DNA of 64,000 nt, taken from assembly GCA_013396655.1 (NCBI GenBank), contig WBMV01008225.1:531928-595927 (forward strand), in the 5' to 3' direction. Each line of letters begins with the position of its first letter. Within the stretch, counting starts at the first letter, position 1. Below the pieces are notes generated by a model. It worked only from the letters and a program-made list of their open reading frames with translations. It made no database searches and was not told the origin of the DNA. The position numbers and the translations under genes were made by a program. This DNA comes from Campylorhamphus procurvoides. Lineage: Eukaryota > Chordata > Aves > Passeriformes > Dendrocolaptidae. This document shows, piece by piece, positions 39,701 to 51,700 of this stretch.

Positions 39701-42700
39701 TACTACCCCTTTCATTGCTTTCTTGGTTGAATAAAAATCCAAAGTTTAAAAAAAGTCCATTATTTAGGAAAAAGCCTTTTACTAGAGGCAATTTGTGAAC
39801 ACTGCTTTATGAAAGCCAAAGAGGTAATTATGTTGATGGGAGTTTACATGGCATACATGCTGAAGAATAAGAACAATCTGTTCTTGTAGGCAGAATTGTG
39901 GATCTGTTACTGAGATTGTTCTTTGAAGTTGTGGCAGTGATAAGAATCCTTCAAAATAGAAATCCTTAGATCAGGAATGCAATGATTGCATGTGTTGGCA
40001 TCTAGGTCCTAACTGATTAGTCCTGTCTAACTTGAGTTCTTATATGCTTTGTGTTCAATTTTAGGCACCAAAGGAAGAAACAAAGGGGAATTTACAAATC
40101 TTCAAGGTGTAGCTGCATCTACAAATGGAAAAATATTAATAGCAGACAGTAACAACCAGTGTGTGCAGGTATGAGGATATGCCACTTTCAGTGTTTTTCT
40201 CCGTGCCCCCACACCTCTGTCTTTTTTGTAGTCCCAGGAAGACACATCTTGTGCAATTCAAGCAGATACAGAAAATACAAAGGAAGCTCAATTTATTTAC
40301 CATCCATTATCATTCCATCTTCTTGAACTACAGCTCTTTTTCAGATATATACTATATCTAGTATGTATGTCAAAGTTTATTTCCCTTCCTTATGATGTTT
40401 GGCAATTAATGAAAAAAACCAAAAAGTTGTGCAATAATCTGGAAAAATGCCTTTTTGTAAATACAATTTTACATTGTAAATTTTATCCCCCATGTTCTCA
40501 AACATAAATCTAGGGCAACAAACATAATTTCTTAAGGAAATACAAATAGAAAAATAAACACATAGATGTAATTTTCAAATTTTTTAGTCTACTTGACTTT
40601 TCTGTCTGATATCACGAACAAATAATTTCTGTGATAGCACTCCTGATATCCATAATTTCTTGGCTTCTGTTACCTGTGTGAAAATCAAGCTCTGTTTTTT
40701 CTTTTGCTTGCCATGTATCTTTTTTCCCATTAACAATTTGTCATCACTCTTCAGGCTGCCCATGTGGTAGCAATGAACACGGCAGCAGTGTGTGGCTTGT
40801 TCTTCAGTATGTGAGAACCAGCAAGCCACATGCCATAAAAACTCGTTTCCAGGCCTTTTCAAAGAGACAGAGTCAAATGTTCATCAGCACTCTCACGCTT
40901 CATAATTTGCAGCCACTTAAAGGAATTTCAGTGTCTTCTAATTACCTGGCTTGGGGACACAACTAGTGGACTTATTCCTATGTTTTTTACAGAGTTAGTG
41001 CTTTACTGTGGCCAAATCACTCAGTGCCTCAGTTTCCTTGTTTTTAATATGGGAATAATACCACTTCCTACCAGCTGAGAGAGACATTATGAAGCTTAAT
41101 TCACTAAGTGTGTTTGTGAAGCACTTTGGGGTCACTGAAGAAACAGTGCAGTGTAAGTGCACAATATTTCTTTATTTTGAAATTAGGGTTCAGGTGGAAG
41201 ATCCTTCTTCAATTGGGTATTTCACTTTCAAATATGGACTGTGTGAAAGTGCTTCATGTTCCCAGCTCTCTTCCTGACCGTAGTGTTCATTCGTGACTTG
41301 CTAAAATCTAAGCTCCAAGAAGTACATAATGGTAATATGCAGATTTAATTTTAAAATTTATGTTTTTTATTACAGATATTTTCCAATGATGGTCAGTTCA
41401 AAAGCCGTTTTGGCATACGAGGAAGGTCTCCTGGCCAGCTGCAGCGGCCAACAGGAGTGGCTGTGCATCCCAGTGGTGACATCATTATTGCAGATTATGA
41501 TAACAAATGGGTTAGCATATTCTCATCAGATGGAAAATTTAAGGTACGACTCACCACATAAACTCTCCTGAGCTTTCTCTGTCTTAAAGGAATGCAAAGT
41601 AACATTGTCTTTCAAGAAGCTACATAGTTTGGTTGTAACTTAGTCTAAATTCCATTGTTGTGACCCATGACACAGCCATGTTGTATAATTAATAGGAGGA
41701 GATCACATTTGTGATGCTAATCTTATATCAAGTAGAGCCAAAACGTTCCACTTTCCAGGTCTGCGTCCTAGATGCTTGGATGCCTTTCTATAACTTATGG
41801 TCGAGAAGAGTTAGTGCCATCATATGTAGTTGGACTTGCTCAACAGCCTTTATATCATTAGGACTCTGATTGTACAGAAATGCAGGCAAACACAAATCTT
41901 ATGCAGAGTTTGTGAAGCTCTTCAGTGACATATGGAGGAGGAAAAGAAGGTAGCAGGTTGATGATGAATTCTTCTACTCCATATGTATCAGCAAATAAAG
42001 TGTATAATTCATGTATGGTCCTGTTGGTAATAAAAGCAAGAAAGCACAACCCAAGATGTTTTTCCAGTGCTACAGCGTAGACAGAAGTGTTTTAGATTGT
42101 GTGATTGTGTGATGACTGGCAAAACTGAAAGACAGTAATAATGTCTTAGGTTTCAGAAATCAGAAATTCTGAGGAAAGCACACCTCTTATTTGCATAGCC
42201 CTTATCCCTTTAAGCAGAGTAAAATAAGATGGCAGCAACACTACATTTATGATTGCCGACCTGCAATATTTATTTTGCTTGGGTTTAGGTGGAATTCCAG
42301 AGACAATTAAAGGTTGCCTCCATTTGATGCTGCTCTCTGAATGCATGTTACCAAGTATGGCAGTGCATCCTACAAAGAGCCACCTGTAGCAGAGGTTAGC
42401 AGTACTCACTGGTCATTGAGATCACGGATCTGCAGGGACATTTCTACCATAGGTGCTTAGTTCTGGAGTCCTGCCATGGCTTGTTTGGCTAATATTCTGG
42501 TAGTCTAATGAGCAAAAAACTCAGGTCCTGAGCTGCTCACATGTGTACAGAGAAATGGCCGTCCTTTAAGAAGTCTTTGCCAAATGACAAGCGCTATAGC
42601 AAATAGATGATTGTGCTTATGTAATCCTCGGTGACCTCCATCTGAGAAACACGTGTATGCTTTTAAAAATATGCAGATCATGTATAGACTTGAAGCTAAA

Positions 42701-45700
42701 ATAAAACAATACTAATATGCAATGCAAGTGTTAAAAATGTACAAATTACTTATATTTGCAGAAAGTATGTGATTTTCCTTGTCAAGTAATTTTGAAAATA
42801 TACAGCTACATAGGAAAATTTTGGGTTTGGCTGAAGTCCTTGAATGAAATGAAAACACCAAAACAAACACAAAGAAATGTATAATTTAGTTAAGAATCCA
42901 AATACTCTGAGTATCCTAAGTATGTTTTAAATTATTATTAACAACTTTAATGTGAAACTGGCTTGCTCTGGACACAGAGCATGGAGGGCCTGTTTTTCTT
43001 TGTTCTCAAGATATGCTGTAAGTCCAACATTTGGGATGGTGCCAGCTCTGTCTGGAGAAGCCAAACCCTATGTGCGATATACTACCAGCAGAGAGACAGG
43101 TATTGAAAAAAATGAATTATTAATGTAGTTCCTCTGATGTGAAGCCTAGCTCTGTTTTTAGTCAATATTTTTGTTGGATTGCAAAAGCTTTGTAATGTTG
43201 GCAATACTTGTGTGGTTAATACAAGTTAATGTGTTGGACTTTATAGTTCTTGGGATTAACTGATTAAATGAGAGATGAAACATCAATGCTATAAAATACT
43301 GTTTTTAGATTGAATGCAGTAAGCCATATTTATGAGAGAAAAAAATGAATAAATGTATTTTTTTATATGGAGGATAGACATAATCAGATATATGCAAGAG
43401 CTGGGTGAGGGGCAGGTGGCAGAGCATGAGTGGGGCAGGGGGAGCACTGGGATGGAGACAGGGATGGGCCCCAGGACCAGGGCCACACTGAGGAGCTGTT
43501 CTGGGAGGAGTGGGTCCTGTACTGGGGCAGCAGTGGTTGAGGGGGATCCTGTACTGCGCACTGGGGTTGGTGAGCTGCACTGGGGAGGAGGTGTGGGTGG
43601 GGGGAGCACAGGGCCTTGGGAGCCTTGGGGGGACACACAGAGGGTTGGGAGGTCATGCCTCCCAAGGATGAGACTGTGAGATGCGGGGACAGTCAATGCT
43701 TGGAAGGGATGGGGCTTGTAGTGGGCATGATGGTGCAGGGCCAGGAGTTGGACTCGATGATCCTTGTGGGTCCCTTCGAACTCAGGATATTCTATGATGG
43801 GATTAAATAAAATATATTTGAAGCACAGGACATGGATATAACAGATTTAGCTTGTGGGAGTCTGGGCAAAGCCTTGTAATTTCTTGTGTGTTGGCAATGA
43901 TAATTCCTACAGGAGTTTTGTCAGATTAAATTGGGCAGCTCTTGCTAAGGTAACAGTGAGAGAGAGAATGAGATAATGGCATTTCCCTTCAAAGCACTGT
44001 GCCTGCAAGTCATTATACAAGACTTCTGATGCAGGTGGCCTGCTAGTTGTCAACTCAGCATTATTAGTGAGCTGCCTGGAACTTCATCTAACTATTTTTG
44101 ATGCTGTCCCCTTCTTTCTGTATTTACGTACACTTACTCTCCCTTAGTGGCATTTTAATAGTCATGTGAGCCAGAAGGCAACTTTCCCTGGAGCCAGGCC
44201 CAGGCATCTCCCTGATTACAGCACTGGACTGACTCACCCTGGCAACCTCCACTGCCAGGCAGAAAAGTGTCACTTTCCTCAGTTGCTGGCAGCAACAGAG
44301 CTCTGTTTTTTCAAGGCTGTTTTAACTTGCATAATGCAGAGGTGGACAAACTCTAATCTAAGGTTCCACCAAGACAAGCCTCTTAAAATGAGAAGCTGTA
44401 TTATCCTGTGAGCGATAAGGACTCAGACAGGGTTTTAGGATTTGGGGCCACAGATCTCATGGGTGACTACTGATCTTCCATTTCACTTCCCAGTGCTTGA
44501 TTTTCCTCATCTATAAAAGGCATATAACAGTGCTGGCTTCCTCTTGTCAAGTACTCTGAAATTGCTTAAGAAAACTGTTACAGCAGACGTATCTCTAGGC
44601 TAAGGAGAAAGCACGGTGAGGCAGCAGTACTAGCTTCTTACCAGTGTGCTGTTCAAACCTGGTGAAGGAACTGGACAACAGAGCCAAGTGAATGATTCCT
44701 GATCCTCTGAGAACTCTTAAAGAGTTGTGTGTAAGATAGCTTGTTATCAACCAAACAGGGCTGCAAGTCAAGTTCAAGTTTAAATGGGTGGGGAAAAATA
44801 CAAGGAAACATTTTCTATGTCAGACTTTTTTTTCCTTGTCTCATTAGAAGAATTAAAGAACTATTTGAAGCTGGTTGTTCAGATAGGAGCAGGAAGTATG
44901 GTTAAATGGCCACAGATGAATTATGAGGGTCACACGAATGATAAATTCACTTACTGTGCAATATTGCAGTGCGTAACAAAGCTCTGTCTCCTTATTAGGG
45001 AAGTTCTCAAACAGGAAAACATGGTATGTTGGAAATCTGTAATTAATTCCTGACAGTCGTAAACCTTTCAGACAGCAACAAGATTGGCAGAGTTAACCTT
45101 AAAGCCCTAACACACTTCTGCAGTGGAAAAGCCTTTATAAATTTTTACATAGACTAGCTGATATTTTTTTACCTCTAGGAATATCCCACAGTAGAATAAT
45201 TTCCAGCCTGGTAGATTGACTTTATAAACACATATTTGAAAAACAGTCTAAATTTCTAAGAGCCTATAAAATAGGGGACATAATGTCCTTGAACGAATTC
45301 AATTAAACATTATTTGTATGAAGGGTTCACATGATTCATTATGTTGTGTTCATTTCTAATAGCAGAAAAGTCTGAAAATACTTCCATTCATACACTTAAC
45401 AGGAGTGACTGGGTTTCATAATGTTCTGTTGTAAATAATCAAACCTATAATTCTAAGAAACCCTCTGAAATAAAAATATACAAAGAGTATGTTCAGCCAG
45501 ATCCAGTAATGTGTCATCAGCATATTTTGATCTCAACTGGAAACAGAGATTTTTAGTAAAAAGCACTGCAATCTCTTGCTGGATATACTTTATTGCTGCC
45601 TGCAAAGTATATTTTAAATCCTGCTCCAAGAATAGTGATTTTTATTAGTCTTCTCAGCACTGAGTGCCCATTAATGAAGTATGTGATTTATTTATTATTT

Positions 45701-48700
45701 CCCATATGTGTTTATATGGACAGGAAGACACTGTACTCCCGAGTCTGAGTCATTTTTCCATAGGAGTTCTGGAAAGATGGTAAGGAGGTGGTGCAATGCA
45801 CAGCCAAACACAGTCATCCCAGAGGAAAGAAGGGTATATGATTTAATCACCCCAAAGGAAATAAGTCTATTGATTTGCATTTGATTTATGTTTCTGTTGG
45901 TTTGTTGTTATGCAAACCTGAATACATTTTGTAACGCTGCTCATATCTTTTCCCTAGTGAACACAAAATAATTTTTGATAGTTTTTCCTGGGGATATTTT
46001 AGCATGATTCAATTAGGGGATTTTGCCTAAATATTTAGCAATTCATTACAGTTATGTTACAATTATGTTCATGTGTACATGAACATAAAGCAGACACATG
46101 ATCATTGCATGTTGGCTATGCATGGTCTTGAAGCTGCAAGATTTACTCCCTTTGGAGTTTTCTTTTGAGACTGAAAGAGGTTGTGTAGTGACTTGGTACC
46201 ACCAGGCATCCTCAGGGAGCCCAGATGGCTTTATTTTAGGATGGTTCCTGTTTTTACCTGCAACCCAACCTATGAGAATGTACTGTGGAATAGGATCATG
46301 GGACTTACTAAGAGTAGTAGGGCTCCTTCTGTTTGCTTGGAAAAGATTAGGGACACAAGAGAAATTAGTTACGTAATGGATCTTTTTCACGCCTTGCAAT
46401 CTGTCCCACCTTGATAGGTTCCACTACTACTCATGACTTGCAGGAAAGAGAGGAGAGGGGCAGACAACTCAGAAGAAGATGTGGTAGTTGGGGACGTGGT
46501 TTAATGGTGAACATGGCAAGGTTAATGCTTGGACTCGATCTTAGAGGTCCTTTCCAACCTAAGTGATTCTATGATTCTAAGCATTGCTTGTTCTATGTGG
46601 TGATCTGTCCCACTCTGCAAAAGCAATGGGTTGAAAAAATGGTGTTGCTTCATAAATAAAATGAATATCTTAGCATCTATTTCATTTAAATTCCAGTGGA
46701 AATAGAAAAGTATGTTCTTCACCAAGATATGGGCCTCAGTTTGTAGGTTGTGTCTCTCACAATTTATTACAGGTTATGAAAGTTCTGGAATCCATAATTT
46801 CAACATAGCCTGTTTGGTGGATTGCCTGTACAGTACAGTGAAGAGGCTGGCAGGAGACCAGACTTTTAAACCAGCCTGGATAAGTGCTTCCAAATCTGTG
46901 CCCCAATTAAAAAAAAACACAACCAAAGACAAGATGCAAGTTGCTCAATTTTAACACAAAAAACTAGGTATATTTGTAATATTTTTTAACCAGAAGTTCA
47001 AAACTCAACTGATTTTATGTAGATTAAAACCATTTATAGAATCTGCCTAAAAAGAGCAGAATGGTGAAAAATGTGGAATGGGTTGTGAGGTGATCCTACA
47101 ATCCTCTTGGGTATATGCCCAGAAATCTCATGGATTCTCTGAAGGCTCTGTCTCAATTTCTGTTTTCCCTGTTGCTTAGAGCCCCTTCTTTTTGATCCTG
47201 CTATAAAATGCTTCTAACATTTTCTGATTTGTCAGCTGTCTAGCCTTTCCAAATAATTTACTTTATGTGAGAGCCATCTCATCTCCACTGAATGTTTTTT
47301 CATTGACATATTGTATACAATTCCCCTCCTGTTGCTGATTATGCTGGCAGATGGTTTTGGTAGTCACAAGGCCTACTTAAAATGATGGAAATAATTTTAT
47401 TTACCTATGACAGGAGTGAGCTTTGGTTTGTTTCGTGTTTCAAAGATTACTTCATTTGCTGTTTGGCAGCATGATCCTCTCTCCTTTGCAGTTTTCAGCT
47501 GACACTTCATGTGTCTAAACAGAAAGTGAAGCAATCTCGTGTGGATCTGGTGGAAGATAAGAGAGGTTAACCTGAGCTTTAGCTTTGCTCAAATTGTTTC
47601 CGAGAACACTCAGAAGGTGCTGGTGTCTCATTAACCCAAGAAAGGCAACAGAGGATATCAAAGGCTGCATCCCATCCCGCTCTGATGCTCCAAGAGTGAA
47701 CTCTAACTGCTTTGAATGCAGGCAGTGACAGAGGCATGTTTCCCTGTCCATAATCAGATGGGTGTTGGACCCAGGAATAGCATGCAATAGGAGGCAGAAG
47801 TCCTTTTGCTTGTCTGCCTATCCTGCTGGTACCCTAATGCTGGACATACAGACATTTCTTGACAGGTGCTGTAGTTTATCAAGACACACAAATCTGATTA
47901 GTGTGTTTCTTTTGAGTTGCATATTTGGACTCATTTGCTGAGGTGGCAGATTCTTCAATCTAGAAAAGACATATAGAATGCTGAAGAAAAAATTATGAAG
48001 CACCCAGTAAGAGGTGATAAAAACAATTGCTTCCAACTGGTAATGACAAAAATGCCTCTCCGTCCTGCTGTGTACATGTAATAGAATCTTCAAAATCTAC
48101 TATCTAATTTCTAACATGCTAACATATTTTCCTGTTTTGTGTTTTCCCTTTTAGGCCAAAATTGGGTCTGGAAAGCTCATGGGTCCAAAAGGTGTTTCAG
48201 TGGATCGTAATGGACACATCATTGTAGTGGACAATAAAGCATGCTGTGTCTTCATCTTCCAGCCAAATGGGAAAATAGTCACCAGGTTCGGTAGTCGAGG
48301 AAATGGTGACAAGCAGTTTGCAGGTACACTCGATGGTAATATGTAAATCCCCTTTTCTTGCCTCTTCTGCTCACATTTGCATGATGTTTGAGCATGTTGA
48401 AGATGCTATATCCTATTCCTTTATCCTCTTGGGAGAGGTTCTACTAAACACACAGCTCCTGTTCCCTTCACTATTCGTTTATTTGGTCAGGAAGACTGCA
48501 ATATCTGTTCTGCAAATGCTGCTGTAACCGGATTGTTTTATCTGCCTCTCTGTGCCTGGAAGCATTTCAGATCACTGACCCAAGAAAGACTGATCTTAAC
48601 CAGTATTTTATAAGTGCTTAGTAGTGCCCACACTAAGCTGTTAATGGTAATCAGCTCAAACACTGTGCTTTGTGTTTCCAACTATCAGATACACATAATC

Positions 48701-51700
48701 CAAGGCCCGAAGTGGTACCTTCCCACTTATTACAAAAGGAGTGTAATGGGTTAGTGTTAAGATTGAGATCAGGAAGACACAGTTATGCAATGGCCAGTGT
48801 GACTTTGGGGAAATTGCCACTTCAGTGACTGCTTGCACATGGTGTTTTTCAAGTAGAACATGCAATTTTTTTAAAAAACACCAATTGATGTATTTTAAGT
48901 GAATAGCTATTCTTTCAAAAATTGAAATGAAGATGCCAAATTAATTGCTTTGGAGGTGTTGGGTCACTTCAGAGTACGTAGTTTGATTGGTCTGATATTT
49001 TGACTGGTTCATAGTGTAAGAGAGGAATACCATCAATGGTATTAATTTTATCTTCAGATCTCTTACAATGTCTTATGGCTTAATATATATAATTTATGAG
49101 CACTTCGGCTCTAACAGAGGCACATTTTCAGAATATCTTAAATTTCTTTCATTTTAAAATTTGTAAGAACACCCCATGAAGATAAGTGTCCAAATACTTC
49201 CTTAGAGTGCATTTGAGAAATGTATCACCCCTTCTTGCTTGTAGGCTACAGAAAACATGTAAATTGTCCATATTTTAATGTTTTCAGTGTAAAGGTTTTC
49301 ACCTGTTTTATAGTTTACCCTGAGATACTGTGAAATCTGAAACTGAATTATGATCTGTATAATAATTTAGAACAAAGTATTTTGATTCAGGAACTTGCCT
49401 GTTTTCAAGCTACCATTTGTTTTTTACTCAAATTTCTGCACATAGGTCAATACATAATTTAAGGAAAAAATGCATGCTTTTCCCTGACAATGGTCTACAT
49501 AACTTGTATTTATGCTAAAACTTGTTAGCTCAAATGCTTTTAAGATGTGAGCACACAGAACATGGAATATTTCAATTAAGACTTTACATGAACATTTTTG
49601 AGAACTATTTTCAGTGTATACACAATTTTATGTCTAAACACTACAAGTCTGGTCTTCTTAACAAGCACATAAATCTCTGCATAGTCATATGGATACAAGA
49701 GAGGTAGAAATGAACAATGCTTATTGGTAACAATAGCTGACAAATGGTTGAAAAAGAAACTGTTTACAAAAAGCATGGTGAGATTTATAAAAACCCACGA
49801 AATAAAATTACTCGTAATTTGAAATTGATATTCCCAATTTGACTATTATTGCTCCGAAGCCAAACACAATAACCTATCAGGCTGATTTGTTTTTTTTTTT
49901 AATTTAATGATACCTTTTGTTTTAGTGTTATTGTTTTTTTTTTAATTTTTTTCTTCTTCTTCTGGATTGCAGGTCCTCATTTTGCAGCTGTAAACAGCAA
50001 CAATGAAATTATCATTACAGATTTTCATAACCATTCTGTCAAGGTACTGTTGATTAATGGCAACTTGGAAAGTTGCTAATTTTGTTTTATTATAGTACTT
50101 TGTTGGGGAAAATAAAGTATTGTTAAAGCCAAAGAGATCACACTCCATATATATGAGCTCTGATGCAAGGACAGCACATTCAAAGAACTTTGCATGCAGT
50201 CCCTTGCTTAGTGAAGACATAGGATGTTGCCTTTGGTATTGCTATAATGGCCTCTGGTTCAATTGTTCAAAAATGAGTTGTACTTAAATAATTTCAACTT
50301 AGTTATTTTTATTAGCACTCTGCCAAACCTGTTAGTGTCCATATGTTTTGTCTTATTTTAAGAGTCTGGTAACTGCCTTTGAATTTCCCAATAAAAACTT
50401 TTCACATTTCTAGTTGAATAAAACTGTAACATAAAGATACATGACTGTCTTTAAATTCTACACTTATAAGCTTTAAGATTACTGGATCATCTTACAATCT
50501 TAATAACGGTGTAACCATCAGTTTTCATTCACTGCCTCCTGCACTGGGCAGAACTGGCCCCTAGTCCTTACACCCATGGGAAGTCCTGACTCATGGCCTG
50601 TTAAAACAGTCATGGTAGGATTGTTTGTCCCAGTAATAAGCCAAAGCAGGGATACATGTTGAGATGTCATGTGTTGGCAAGTGTATGAAGGAGATACAGA
50701 CCATTTCAGAAATTACTCACCTGTGCATGTTTGTTCTCAGGCATTCCCTTTCAGACACTTTTCATGTGTGCTCTTTTGCCCTTTCTCAACATGAGGCAGC
50801 ATGAGGTGGACACAGGCAGAAAGCTGTCCTACCTGGGTTCTCAGGTTATGTGAGTCAGTCCCATGCACCAGTGAAATCCCTTAGATGTCACCTAATGGAT
50901 GCCTATTTTGATTGAACACAAAGATGAACCCTCAATCCAGTTCTTCACTGTTAACAACTGCAATGATAAATCTTAGATATATTCACCTGAAATAGGAAGT
51001 TGCTGCCTAAACATAGACACCTTCATGTCCTGAGCAGTGCTGAATAATCTACCTTTTGAATAGCAACCTTGCTTGTGTATCCTTCTGGAATTCCTTGCGA
51101 GGAAGCTGCCACTCATGGTTTGGATTACAACACAGAAAACGAGACTGCTGCAGGAACCCTAGACCAGGCTGTTTAGCAGCAGGATGCCTGTGACTCCCTA
51201 AATTCCCCCTCCACAGGCAGGGTTTGCCTGGTATCAAGAATGCCTGGAGAGGCTTAACAACAAGGGCAAAACAGAATGAAAAAAGCAAGTGAAGACATGT
51301 AAGAAGCTTGGCATCTTAGCGAATTTATAATTATTACATTTCTAATGAGAACAGAGTGTTCCCATCTGTCTGTGGTGTGACTCGGTGGGATAAAAATGTT
51401 ATTTGGTACAATTTGGTATTAGCTGGAAAAGATGCTTATTTTTGTAGTGCTCTAAATTGGTAGAAATAACTGTTGAAACTCTGGAGAGTACTTCAATCTG
51501 GGAGCAGAGTACATCTTGGTTTAAATATTAATTTATAAATAACTAAATAAATAACTTTCACTCTTATGGGTCCCTAAGCCTTTTCCTGCCACCAGTGCCT
51601 TCAATTAAACATGCTCGCTCAGCTACATTATTCTCCCTCCCCCATTAACCTTCAAGCATGTTTCTTCTCTTAGGCATATTGTATGGAAAATCCTGCGCAA

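Larger units (their letters stand above)
41544..48154 (+). other. TRIM2: TRIM2 intron after coding exon 7
   Basis: 6.6 kb, GT-AG, phase 0. It contains a G-rich block (43395-43690), a CR1 tail directly after it, and another CR1 tail at 46485-46579. The rest is AT-rich without recognised features. Confidence 0.9.

Noticed and set aside
43289..43696. Proline/serine-rich minus-strand frames of 91-135 residues
   Set aside because: They are the antisense of the G-rich repeat block; the proline and serine content follows from base composition.
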